Assembly: GCA_013423385.1 (NCBI GenBank)
Contig: BLZA01000013.1
Coordinates: forward strand, 62,001-126,000
Origin: Naganishia liquefaciens
Taxonomy: Eukaryota; Basidiomycota; Tremellomycetes; Filobasidiales; Filobasidiaceae
Length of the DNA stretch: 64,000 nucleotides
Reading direction: 5' to 3'
Shown: in pieces, positions 11,911 to 23,411 of the stretch
How positions within the stretch are numbered: the stretch's first letter is position 1
Layout of the letters: every line of letters starts with the position of its first letter
The notes under the pieces: generated by a model
The model's input: the letters and a program-made list of their open reading frames with translations, nothing else
Told to the model about the DNA's origin: nothing
The model's database searches: none
Made by a program: the position numbers and the translations under genes

Positions 11911-13177
11911 TCAGGAAACTGAGCCGACAAGCGTTCTTTGGAACTTACTTGGCTTTCTCGAATTCGCCTTGGTGCCGAGGGCAACGCCACTTCTTCTCAT
12001 AGCTCGCTTTCGGAAACCATCCGCATTCGTTTTCTGCGCTACGTGAGCTCGCGGAGCCACCAATGGCGGAAGGCCAGAAGTTGAATCGGTTCCCGGCAAT
12101 AGCTGAATGGCAGTACGTGAGCTGAAACCAGTAAAGAATGATGAGCTACCAGACTCCGTGTTCCACGCAAAAAAAACTGACTTGAGCGTTCTGGTACTAA
12201 TGTCCTCTTCTTCGCGTTGCAGTCGCCTCCGTCGCTTCTTGTTTTTGTCGGTATTGACTGCTTCCGCTTTCCTCTTCTCTGCCTTTCGCCGCATCAGGTC
12301 AACCTCTGCAGCCACACGAAGGACAGATTGAGGTAATGGCAGAGGCCCCATATCGTACTCTGATGGCTCATCAGCGGCTTCGACCACTTCCGCAGGCTTG
12401 CTTTCTTTTGTTGATTTTGATGTTGACGGCTTGGTATCGTCCGCCAATGCTTTACGTTCAGCTGCCTCCATAGCCTTTTGCATTCGAGCGTGCAATCGCT
12501 GCATTTTTGGGTCGCTCGCCATTTCGAGCATTTCTTCGTCTTCGACGTCTTCGCTACTGCCTTCTGACACCTCCTTTTCACCTTCATCAAGATCGGCATC
12601 CAGATCCAGGTCGTCATCCTCGGAAGCAGTGTGAAAACCGGCGTCTTCGTCGTCACCTGATGACAGTTCACTTCCTTGCTGTGATCCTTCTTCATCAGAC
12701 TCGTTTTGAATAGCTTGCTTTGCCTTTGCGGATTTGGCCGACTTCCTCGCCGACGATTTTGCCGCCTTTGCGGCTTTAGCTGTTTTTTCGGCTTCTCGTT
12801 GACTCTGTAGCTGCTTTTGTCGTTCAATCTTGGCTTTGCGGCGCCTGTTACCGACGCGATTCATGAACTTGGCTGCAAGCGTGAACCTCGGCTGACACTC
12901 ACGCTATTTCAGCATCGGCCTCAGCTTGCGCCTTCCGTTGATCCACGGCGAATCCAACGGCTTCTGGAGCGTCGTCATTGTCGCTGTCCGAATCCTCTCC
13001 ACTTCCTTCAGCTCTTGCCGCTGACTCCTCTGGATCCTCGTCGGTGATCGAAGACTGTTGGTCCTCGTCGGAAGTGTCTTCCCCGATAACTGGATCCGCA
13101 CCGAAAACGATCTTCTTCCCCTGAGGCGCCGCCGCGGGAATGGCTCCGGCTTTACTCTTTCCAGATTTTTTGACCAT
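11911..13177 (-). CDS. Acidic nucleolar protein, UTP16/BUD21-like
   Basis: UTP16/BUD21 is a small-subunit processome protein needed for 18S rRNA maturation. Two exons (12903-13177 and 11911-12844, intron of 58 bases, GTGAGT...AACAG) give 402 residues in phase from the ATG at 13177. The family signature is the acidic stretch ending DDAPEAVGF followed by a long charged helix (ADAEIARRKAKIERQKQ). After that come lysine-rich and aspartate/serine-rich blocks, a PQSVLRVAAEVDLMRRK segment, a KNKKRRRRLQ basic patch and a basic tail. A nuclear/nucleolar site is expected from composition. Assignment rests on the DDAPEAV motif and overall layout, so other acidic nucleolar proteins cannot be excluded. 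It shares a short promoter with POL5, also a ribosome-biogenesis factor, which supports the call. Confidence 0.65.
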
Positions 13178-13447
13178 CTTGTATATCGGATCGCTGGATG
13201 CAAGGGCTTGCCGCGGAAAGAACGATGTGAACGATGACACCGACGGAGATCCCAGCACCTCCAACCAAAGAAGCAGTACAAATTACGAGCTTTGAAACCT
13301 GTGTTTCGGCCCGGCGGCCGACGATCGCTCCGGCTCACGTGATCCAGGAATTTCCGCCTCGAGCGTTCACTATGAAGCCGTTCGTCGGGACGGAAAGCTG
13401 CGAACGCTCTGACCCCTGACCGGCTTCAGCATTTGCACCCTCCAAGG
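13178..13447. promoter_or_regulatory. Bidirectional promoter between UTP16-like gene and POL5, with CACGTG box
   Basis: Only 270 bases separate two diverging nucleolar genes. A CACGTG E-box (13336-13341, context CTCACGTGATC) lies near the middle. CACGTG is a binding site for bHLH factors such as Cbf1 in fungi. Co-regulation is inferred from the layout. Confidence 0.5.
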
Positions 13448-16400
13448 ATGAGTACTACCAATGTCTTGCCGCTCTTCTGGCATCTCTCCTCGACAGACAG
13501 GAGTGTGAGGCTTGATGCGACTGAGAGCCTGATTTCCTCTCTTGAGGACTTTCAGGCGAAACATGTCGAACCCGAAAACCCCACCAACGGAGATCAGATG
13601 GAGGTGGATCATTCGAATGGCTCCGCTGCAAGAGGAGGTACGGATACGGATGAAGAAGAGGAGAGTGGGGATGATGACGACAATGAAGACGATGAATCTG
13701 GAGTCGAGGTAGATGCTTCCGACGACGAGACCAACAGCAGACCATTGGACCCGGAGCAAAAGGAATTGAGACGCTTGGATGCACGTTTCGAGAAGGACAA
13801 TTCGGAAGACGTGCGGTATTCCATCAAGCGTCTGGTGCGGGGTCTTACCAGTTCAAGAGAGAGTAGTCGACTTGGCTTTGCAGTTGCTCTGACCGAGGTG
13901 CGTTTCTGGGTTAATTCATGTCTTTCGGTCACTCACGGCGTTTGCATCAGCTCTTGACCCGTATCACTACCTTGTCGCCAGCCCACGTGATCTCCCTTAT
14001 TCAGCGGGTCTCGCAAACGTCAAAAGCCATGAGAGGGCAAGAAGAGCGGGATGCATATTTTGGGCGTCTTTTCGGAACTCTCTCAATCATCGATTCCAGA
14101 ATCCTCTTCTCCTCGGCTGCGACTTTAACAGATTTCAAAACTTGTATCGGGGAGCTTTTCACGTTGGGGGACAAGAAGAGCTGGTTGCGAGAGAGCACTT
14201 GGTGGACAGTAATTCGAGCCGTACGAATGCTTCTGAAGGACGACGTAACCGTCGAATGGAAGGAAGCAGCAATAGATGGTCTTATCACGCGGGTCTACGG
14301 AAAACCGACCTCGGATGCTTTTACCGCCAAATCACATGGCGCAGAGTGGACTCAAGAAAAGGTCGCCCTCACGCTCGTCTTGCAATCGGCTCGACCGAAA
14401 CTTATGTGGAAGGCGCTCCTTGCCCCAACATTCAAGAACGGAAACCTGCTATCTCACGCAAATTTGCCTGTTCTTGGCAAAATTCTGAAGGTGAGCCGAA
14501 CGCGGGATATCGTTGCGATTGACGAACTCACACGGAACAACAAAGGAAACCAATGATGCCGTGGACTCCAGTGCTCAGCCGAACGGTGCCCCTTCAACAG
14601 GTGTTAACATCACTACAGGATCGTGGAAGCCTCAGCTTCATTTCGTTTGGGAGATTCTTCTTGATGCGTACTTTGCGCAGGATGGGTTCGCTGCTATCGC
14701 AGAGAAAACCCCATTCCAGGATTTCTTCAAGGCTGTGGTAGATGGTGAGCTTTCGACCGCTTTCGGTTCCAGGTCGCAAGCGCTTAAACAGGACCGTCAT
14801 CTGTACAGACACTTTGTTTAGTCCGAGTTCGACACCACAACGTAAATTCTGGGGTTTCGAGATCTTTTCGAAAGTTTTGCCATTGTTGCCCAAGGAGGAC
14901 GTACCATTGATCTTCAGCCAGAATTTTATGAAATGCTGGATGAATCACCTCTCCAGCGAAGACCGATACCTTCACAAGGCCGCTTTGAAATTGGTAAGTC
15001 TATGTGCGCAGCCAAATCTCGGCAGCGATCTGAAGTTTCCTTCAACAGGCCCGGGAGTTGCAGGAAATCACCAAATCAAATCCCCTTGTAGGATTCACAT
15101 TGATTTCTCAGCTGGTTGGCAGGAATGGGTCGCAGAACTTTGATAAATTGACAAAAACAAAAACAGTTGAAGGCATCATGGCCAACTTGGATGCATCGGG
15201 AGTTACTTCGTTTGCGACCTACCTCCGGAACATCGCTATCGGAAAGGATCAGGGACCCGAGTAGGTGCATTTTCACCTCGAGATGGCCTTTGAGCTCACA
15301 CGAATTCTTCAGAATCGATGCGGCAAAGACTACGGCTTCCAGAACCTGGGTATTTGATCAGCTTCTTGCACTCATCAAGAACCCATCGGTACCCAAGGAG
15401 GATTCCTGGATTGCATCTGTGCTGGAATTCCTCATGGTGAACGGTCTATTCATCGTTACCGATAGCAACTCGAAGAGTTCGTGCCATAGCGTAAGTCTTT
15501 CCAAATACAGTGTCACATTTTCGGCTAAAGCCAAAGGTCCATAAAGCTGCATACCAAGCCTCGGCCCGCTTTTGACGACAAGGTGGCGGCGGAATGCCGG
15601 AACCGATTCTTTGCGGCAATCATGGAAATGACAGTTCAGAATCGAGTCGTCAAGGGTGATGACACAAAGTCTCAACGAATCACCGGAACCGATGCCTCTG
15701 GCAAACTATGGCTCTCTCGATGTCTGGAGTGGCTTGAAGTCGTCGAGAAGGACAAGAGTCATGCCACGGCCGTGGTCGACGTCGACAAGGAAATCCTGAA
15801 GGGCAGAAAGCACGCACGTGCCACTTTGGCGAGACTTCACAAGGAGAAGACTCTCTCCGATGACGTTGCTAAGGGTGCCGAGATTCTCATCTCTTTCGCA
15901 TTGTTGCAAACCTACGACGACGAACTCAAATCATACGAACTTCTGGAAGACGTTCAGCAATGCATTGAAAGCCTCCTTCAACCCGCCGCATCATCATCTA
16001 CAAAAGAGGCCGCACCTCCAGCTCTCGACTTGCTTGTGGATGTGTTACTCGCATACCTAGACAAGGCTTCCAGCGATTACAAAGCTCTTGCCACCGTCAT
16101 CTTCACCCTGGTATCGTCAAAGGCTACCAAGTCGACGATTGAGCATCTTGTCGCTCAGCTTGAACAAGTTGGTGGCGGTTACGATTCCGACGAAGACGAA
16201 GAGGATTTGGAGGATGGCAGCGACAAGGATGAAGACGCCGACATGGAAGAAGACTCTGACGGAGAATCCGATGGAGATGAGGATGACGATTTGGCGAATG
16301 GGGATGTCGACCCAGAATTCAGAAGAAAGATCGCCGAGGCTTTGCAAGTTGCAGGCATGGCCAACGCAGGTGACGAGGAGCAGGATGGCGACGAAGGTGA

Positions 16401-17651
16401 TTCAGAGGAGGATGAAGATGACGCAGACTCAATAGCTATGGACGACGATCAGATGCTCGCTTTAGACGAGAAATTGGCCGCTATTTTCAAATCACAGAAG
16501 ACTTCAAAACAGGACAACAACAACACTGGTAAGTCAATCTCAAGCAGAGCACGTATAGCCTTACTGACTAACGCATTTGCGCAGAATCCGTACACTTCAA
16601 GCTACGTGTGCTGGATCTTGTGGAGGCATACATGCGAAAACAGTCGTCCAACCCTTTGATCTTTGACTTCATTCCCATTCTCTTGGAACTGGCCAAGGGG
16701 ACCGGTAACAAGGAGCAGTCGCTGGCTTCAAAAGCGGCGGGAATCCTGAATAAACGATTCGACAAGATGGTTGATATCCCCATCGTGACGGAATCTGAAG
16801 CGGCCAGGGAAATTCTACAGATCATTCACAGTGCCGCCATCACCGCACCGACCAAGGAGTTCGCCCGAGTATGCAGCCACTGTAGCATTGCGGTTGCAAA
16901 AGCAGTCGCTCAGGCTCCTTCTGAAACCGTCTCATCCGAGAACGATCCTGTCCTCGCCACCTATCGCGAAACGCTCAAGACATTCATGACCAAGAAATCC
17001 ACAAAACTCCCGGAATCTTTCTTGGCTGAATTCTTGCAAAGGCAACCCGAACAAGCTTGGGCTTTGCGGGAAGACCTTCTGCGTTACGCAGGCAAGGATA
17101 GTATCAACGCCTATCATCAGCTTTCCGCATTCACACTATTGACTCATATGGCCAAGCAATTGGCCAATCTGATCAAGAACCACTCGGCTGAAGATGTGGC
17201 TTCTTTCGTCCGGCAGACAGCTGCCTCATTGTACGACGCTTTGGCTTATGGGGTATCGAGCGAAGGCAACTGGAATGCGAACCGTATCAAGGAAGTCATC
17301 AAATCTGCCATTCAGATCGCTCGATACTCGCACGTTGTCTTCACTACCCCGGATTCGCTCGCCCAAGCATGGGATGTCGAGCGTCTCCGAAGCATTCATG
17401 TGGCTATTCAGGACGCCGAGAGACTCAAGAACACGCCGTCTGTCTTGACTTTGATGAAGCAGTTCGCGATGGCTATCGATCCGCAGGTCAAGGCTGCTCA
17501 ACAGAGCAAGAAACAGGAAAAACAGGCTGCTAGGAAGCGCAAGCTGGAAGAGAAGACACAGCAAAAGGCAACCGAAGACCCTGTCATCGAGGCCCCGGCA
17601 AAGAAGGCAAAGACCTCTGCGGTAAAGAAGTCGAAGAAGGCTTTGGCTTAG
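13448..17651 (+). CDS. POL5: DNA polymerase phi / MYBBP1A family protein POL5
   Basis: POL5 is an essential nucleolar protein of ribosome biogenesis; despite the name it is a HEAT/ARM-like helical protein, not a replicative polymerase. The first ATG of the frame is 13448, giving MSTTNVLPLFWHLSSTDRSV, the conserved start (length, then a repeat-like helix). An acidic insertion follows (about residues 60-100), then the family motifs DVRYSIKRLVRGLTSSRES, SRLGFAVALTE, FGRLFGTLSIIDSRIL and WWTVIRAVRMLLK. Exon 1 is 13448-13897 and exon 2 starts at 13951; several more introns of about 50-60 bases follow up to 16583. A second long acidic tract (about 16188-16445) precedes the ordered C-terminal domain, which ends in a lysine-rich nuclear-signal-like tail (KKAKTSAVKKSKKALA). 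Confidence 0.9.
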
Positions 17652-18147
17652 TCATGCGTATGATGATAGAATGGATCAGTCCGGCCGTATCAGTGCCGTT
17701 GTAGTTCGCTTGTATGTTATGGCCTTGCGCGCTCTCCCGACTTGCCACCCAGTCCACAGTCGACTGTCAACCGACGGCTTCCGTCTGCTTGTTCCCTGCT
17801 TTAATGTTCTGCAGTATCCAGTGCTCCTTACAGAACAGCTTGAACGAGTCATTTTCAACAAGAACGTGTCATCTACTCTTCGAAAGAAAGTGCTTAGACA
17901 TTTGTCTGGAAGAACAAAAAGGAAATAGTGGTTGCGAGGAGTATTCACGCTACGGTGATGGCAGGAGCTATGGCAAGGTCATGAGTCATCGAGCGATCGG
18001 CGCGTAATGTACAGTAAAAAGCTGAGTGGTGACAGCTGTTGTATTTACCTATGGCTCCATCGATAGCCTACGCTGAACTCGCTGTGGCTGTTGACACACG
18101 GCATCGTTATCTCGCGTACCTAGAGCAGCCAGCAAATACCAGCCGAG
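17652..18147. other. Intergenic region, POL5 / ATG27
   Basis: This 496-base tandem gap contains the POL5 3' flank and the ATG27 promoter. One open frame of 85 codons near 17671 has no family resemblance and is probably chance. Confidence 0.4.
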
Positions 18148-19203
18148 ATGAGAGCAATCTCCCCTTTGAGCCGATTCCTCTGTTTGACAGCCCTGGCCGG
18201 CGTTGCGCAAGCTGCATTCGACTGTCGCCCAACAATCGAACACAAAGACCGCAAGGGAGAAACAAGATCGCACTTCGATCTTCAGCCGTTGAGCGGTCTC
18301 CGCACCGCAAGCAAGACGACGGAAACACCACCGACTACCAATGAAGCCAAGGTGTCCATGACTTTGTGCGGAGATGACGTTTTGACGATTGATGATAAGA
18401 TTGCTGAAGAGGATCAGGTGAGCCGAATCTCACCAAGTTCTTGAAGGATGCTCATCGATCATGCGCCATGCAGTGTCCACCAAACACTAAAGTCTGCCTG
18501 ATTCTGCTGAATCACAAATCTTCATCATCGGAACCTTCGAGGATCACGGCGGTAATACCAGTATGGTCTCTAGATACAGCGGAAGCCGATGTGGGATTGA
18601 GAGCTCGGAGTCAAGGCGAAGGGCTAGATATCACAGTCAACGGGGCTGAGTATGCTGGGTGAGTACTTGCTTATACCCCTTACAAACACATAGGAGCATC
18701 ATGGTCTGACCGAGACAACATGGGCTAGCATTCGGCAACAACTTCAACTTAACTTGATTTGTGCCAAGGATGCCACGTCGTCCGCGCCTGAACTCGTTTC
18801 CTATGGCGACGGGAAGCTGGTACTTACTTGGGAGACCCCTTCAGCTTGTGAGACTGCAGTGGATGGCAGTGACGATACTTCACCCTTCCCAAGCGAGAAG
18901 ACCGGTGGAGGCGGCTTCGTGCATTTTCTTGCAACAATGTTCTGGCTGCTTGTCGTAGGTCTGATTCTATACTTCGCTTTTGGTGAGTCTATATCTTCAG
19001 TCTTTACATTCTGTTAATGCGCTTCGCTTGCAGGGATTTGGTATAACTACACGACGTACGGAGCAAAAGGCGTGGATCTGCTGCCTCATAAGGAGTTCTG
19101 GAGTGACCTGCCAACGCTATTCAGAGATCTTGTCTCACACCTGTCATCGAGTATCAGGGGGTCAAACGGTGGAGGATCACGCGGGGGATACACTGCTATT
19201 TAG
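18148..19203 (+). CDS. ATG27: Autophagy-related protein 27 (ATG27), type I membrane protein
   Basis: ATG27 is a single-pass membrane protein with a mannose-6-phosphate-receptor-like lumenal domain; it cycles between Golgi, endosome and vacuole and helps traffic Atg9 vesicles. From the ATG at 18148 the protein opens with a signal peptide (LCLTALAGVAQA), then AFDCRPTI, the usual mature start. Paired cysteines follow (TLCGDD; CPPNTKVCLI; LICAKD; ETPSACE), fitting the MRH fold. A transmembrane helix (FLATMFWLLVVGLILYFAF) precedes the conserved cytosolic motif IWYNYTTYGAKGVDLLPH, with FWSDLPTLFRDL after it. Introns follow the codons at about 18417, 18660 and 18981. The GIWYNY..YGA.G.DLLPH segment makes the family call firm. 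Confidence 0.88.
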
Positions 19204-19690
19204 ATGTGTGGTGAAAGGGCGGGTGGAAGAGAATAGTCAATAGATGCGGGAGCACAGGCAATTGCGAAACAGCTTGACACCCGCTTGATTATATGGCAGC
19301 ACCTTAAATCTGGCTGTGGGCCGAGGGATGTAGGAAACGTTGAAATCTACCGCAGTAAAGTACGCTGACGATCATAAGGAAGAGAAAATCACCAGATTGG
19401 CACTTGTGTGACAACACTCAGAGCCTAGACGTCGGTATGCGCAACAACAACCGGCCTCTCAGCTCAGTTGGGAGCGCGCTTAGGTTTGCTGTCGTTCGAC
19501 AGCTGTATAAATCGCCAGACTCTACCCTCGCACGCATCACCTGCATCTGCATGAGATGTGTTTGGGGAATATTTTGAGCACCATGATTTCTTGTTGACCG
19601 GCCAGGGAATCCTTGTGAGTACCAGACATCAAAGTCGACAGAGAAAGACCCCCAGGATCTTTCAAACCGTTTACTCCACGAACACACCCA

Positions 19691-21264
19691 ATGCACCGCA
19701 GAGACCTTTCACTGGCTGGTGAGATTCAGTTGCGCGAGCTGCAATTGAGGATCTGCTATTCAGCGGATGCCGCGTCAGGTAGACCGGCTACTGGCGAGCT
19801 AAGTGGGAACCGTGTTATCCAATTCAGCATCACCTTCACAAAAACTTCTTATTCTTTTAGGAACCAGCCGTACTTCAAATAATACAGCCCAAGAGATAGC
19901 CAAAGAAGCGGTCATGTTCGCAACCGATACCACAAGTCGGATTAGCGGAATGCTAGGTAGTTCGCCGCTCGAATTGAGTTACGAAGGATTGTAGTCTTCG
20001 GCGTTTCAGCCAGCTTTCAGGGGAGCTTTCAAAGAGTTTCAGCTTGCGGATCCTGATCAAGATCGTCAAAAGCAGGTCTCTCTGATCTCCCATACAGAAA
20101 GGTCTGCGCTACATTCACGACCCGGAGCAGCTGCTCGAGCAATGTTGTGGACTAGTTGTAGTCGCCCTGACGAGCATTGGCCCTCGAGATCCCAAAAGAA
20201 GTAGGTGGAAAGAGCCTGTCACGGCGGGTGAGGTAAAGCATGAGGGTACCACTCTCATCCAGATACAGGAGATGAGGGCGACGGCTGCAACTGACATCAA
20301 GGAAGATTGGATGGAGTCTTGGCTTGAGGATTGAATGAGGAGGTTGCTACCCAGAACGATCACTTTCTGCGAAAGCTTATGCGCACGCGGCGTTCTCTAT
20401 AGATCTTCAATCATGAGCGTTGCGCTTCATGGCACGCACTACCGTCATTGACTTCGGCACGGTCGTTCCGAGAGTTGAGAAGAGAGTGTCATGAGGTCAT
20501 GAGTCTTGAGTACAATCAGCCCGAATTGCGGAAAGGTCTGCTAGTAGAGCTACGGGAAACCGATTACCGCTCTCAGCGAATGGCGACCGGAGCCCGAGAG
20601 TATATGCGTCAAGTAGCCGAGCTATTCTCTCATCGTTCAATCGACCGACCCGCTGAGCGATCCAATGATGCGGGAGGTGGGTCTTGACGAAGGCCAAAGA
20701 CTTTGTCGATGCTTGCGAGATCTCGTTCACCTCCGTCGAACTTTCCTGCCTTTTCAGCTCTGCATTCTGTCGGCTGTGCTCCATCGACTGCTGCCCAGTC
20801 ACGATAGCTTACCATCGGTTTGAATTCACAGCTCGGATTAGTGGGCAGGAGAGCCCTGGTCTCTCAAAGCGCTCAGAATATGCAAGCGCTGGATGCTGGC
20901 CGCGAGCCTTTGATAAAACAGCTTGAGGAGCATCCAGCGGGTACGCCGGCAGCGGAACGACCCGTTGCGGGCCTCATGAGTCAGAAGCGATTACAAGTCT
21001 AGCCTACAAGCTCACCAGAAGCTTCACAGAGCCCGAAGCTAATATACAGCAGGATTTGATAGCTGTTTTGATCCTTGCAAGATGGTCGCTGAGAGCTTCG
21101 CTAAGGTGTCTCTAGCTGTGTCTCTCTACGGGATGGTAGAACAACTGGAGAAACTGCCACGAGTCACGACGCGGGGGAATTATCACGCGTTCACCACGAG
21201 CTCCCACGAGTTTGCCACGAGTCTTACTGTGAATGACATTACGAGAGTACAGTCATGTGGATAG
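19691..21264 (+). pseudogene. Possible decayed or unmodelled gene(s), function unknown
   Basis: Plus-strand patches look coding: from 19691 (MHRRDLSLAGEIQLREL), from about 19860 (TSNNTAQEIAKEAVMFA), about 20096-20334 (GLRYIHDPEQLLEQCCG, ending WMESWLED), 20448-20687 (RSFRELRRECHEVMS), and about 20820-21002 (QALDAGREPLIKQLEEH). They lie in order on one strand, with occasional donor/acceptor-like sites between them. I could not join them with consistent phases, so they are either exons of a gene I cannot model or remains of a broken host gene. No family is recognised. Confidence 0.25.
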
Positions 21265-21311
21265 TTACGGTATATTTAAAACAGCGCGTGAAACTCAGCA
21301 GAGCCTGAGCA

Positions 21312-21390
21312 GAGCTCTCAGCAAGCTTCTCAGCAGCTAACTCAGCTACATCTGCGGCTAGCTAGCTTGTAGCTCCTTCATCTAGCTTTC
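21312..21390. repeat. AGCT-rich simple region
   Basis: Nine copies of the palindromic tetranucleotide AGCT occur within about 80 bases, including overlapping AGCTAGCT at 21360-21367. By chance less than one would be expected. AGCT is also over-represented, less densely, from about 19960 to 22450. Confidence 0.6.
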
Positions 21391-23411
21391 TCTCTAGCTC
21401 TCATCTGATTGGTTTACTCACATGCAGCTAGGAACTCCTTCAGATAACAAAGCGGGACCGCTTCGCCATGCTAAGTGCATGGACAGCACGCGACGGCGTT
21501 ACACTTGCACTGCATGAAAGAGCTCACGTTACTGAGAACCCGCTCTTGCTGTTGCGAGTCCTTGTAGATACTCAGAAGTTTTGATCTCCTCGACAGAAGA
21601 GAGTGCTCTTGCATTCGAAGGCCAGAGAGCTGGTCCGGGCGAGATTGCAGCGCTGACGAGCCAGCAGCACCTGCTTGGTGCCAGGTCTTTAGAGCTGTTT
21701 CGAGCGAAAACCTGTCACTACAACAAGCTGCAGATGTGCCGGGAAAGGTCCGCCTCGCTGCCTGGTTAGCCTTGTCAGATGATTGCTGCAGCGCGCATTC
21801 AGGGACGACAGCTGGCACAGCGTAACAGCCGTCGACTCATTGAGCTACAGTGTTTGTGTTAACCTGACCAAGTGGGCCCGGGCAAGTGAAAAAGAATGAC
21901 CAATGGGCAACATGGCAATCCTGTGCATCCAGAGCTATTCTCAGAGTTTTTAAGCTGCTGTATTTGAAGGAATAGCTTCAAGAAAGATCGAAAGAGCTGT
22001 TCAAAAGGCCGATGGATCTAGCCAGCTTTTACAGCTGATGTTATCGTTGTACGTTCAGCTGCGGCCGGGCAGTTTGCCGATAATCAGCTCTGGTTGATAA
22101 CGTTTGAGGGAAGCTTTGCTAAACAGAGGAACCTTCAAAGAATAAGAGTATCGACTTCCCTTGCCGCGATTGATGCCAGCTTTATTGCCGAAGTTATTTG
22201 AGGTATTCCGATCATTTTCGATGCCCCGCTTGCGAGGGATCATTTGCTCGGTAGGCAGCCATTGCATAACATGGGTTAAGAGCTTCCTATGCTCGTGTAT
22301 CCAGTCACACCCCTAGCTGCCGTACTCTTCAGCGAGCACGTAACGAGCGCCCGATAGTCCATGTCTGTCTTATGACCCTCTGATCGTCTCCTATCTGGTC
22401 TTTGACACGAATTGGACAATCTCGTGAGCTTCTCTGCATATGATATATGAGTCTCAACAGCCAGCATATCGGCTGAACATGCTGATTAATGTACGTCTTG
22501 TAGCTAGTCCATGTAGGTAGGTGTCTACAGCTTGGCTCTCCAGCTGAATGAGCTGCTGAATATACAGATGTGCGGTAAGAAGCGATAGAGAGAATAGTAA
22601 GAGAATAGGAGAGATACTGCAGAATATTCGCAATGACGCTGTGGCAGTAGCTGTGGCCACTGGCAGCCCACTGGCATGTACCCTCCAGAGTGCGGAAGGT
22701 ACATGTTTCACATTGGCGATCTCGGTCGCGCCGAGACGCAAGGAACATGGGCAGAAGGTTGATGAAGCTGTCGTTGGTTAGCTTGGTGATTGTCAAGCGA
22801 CTTCCGGCTTGCGGGAGCCGTGATACGTCTTGGCCTCTTTGCCGAATGCGCTGCCGAATGCCTTGACGACCAAAAATCTTGCACGATAATTTGAGCAATC
22901 TGGTCGCCGTCCGCCCGGAACGCCGACGCGTGGCCGCTGTTCCAATTGTATCGATGTCGCATGGCATAATCAGGAAGCTATCAGATGAGGAACCAGGGAA
23001 CCTCCGTTTCTTGTGGCGTCATCTTGGCCTGCATGGATTTCCAAGCAGCGTCATCGTCTGAATCATTCGCTGAGGTCCGCGCAACGCGCCACATCGACGA
23101 GGGAATAGCCTCGCTGATCTGTTACCGAATCGGATGCACCGCAAGCTTTGCGGGCGAAGGAGAGGAATACCGGCGCAATCTGTGCTACGGCGGCTCAACA
23201 CCCTGAGACGTCCATTTCGTCTCAAGTCGGCTGTCTTCCCCATAGTTGAAGCAGACGCTCTGTTATCATCTGCAGACGAAAGCAGAGACAGTAGAGACAA
23301 TGCGGGACTGAACACAAGGGCCAAACATACCTCGCCATATCGTCTAAGTCCAGATAATCCAACGCTTCAGCGACGTCGGAGTTTGGGCCCGGATAGATAC
23401 ATTGGTGTCGC

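Larger units (their letters stand above)
19204..23411. other. Gene-poor 4.2-kb interval with fragmentary coding-like frames
   Basis: By far the longest stretch without a confident gene. It has only short open frames, several protein-like in composition but scattered over frames and broken by stops, and a marked excess of the tetranucleotide AGCT (densest at 21312-21390). No transposase, reverse transcriptase, integrase, terminal repeat or target-site duplication is recognised by eye. The longest single open frame (minus strand, 22329-22967, 212 codons) is cysteine/serine/arginine-rich with no family resemblance and is not called as a gene. The right end (about 23000-23411) is presumably the promoter of the Zn2Cys6 gene. 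Confidence 0.5.

Noticed and set aside
12873-12902. A 30-base intron in the UTP16-like gene (GTGAGT...TTGCAG)
   Set aside because: The reading frame does not match after splicing; using the next acceptor gives a normal 58-base intron (12845-12902) in phase.
22329-22967. 212-codon minus-strand open frame in the gene-poor island
   Set aside because: Low-complexity C/S/R composition, no motif, no splice context; likely chance.
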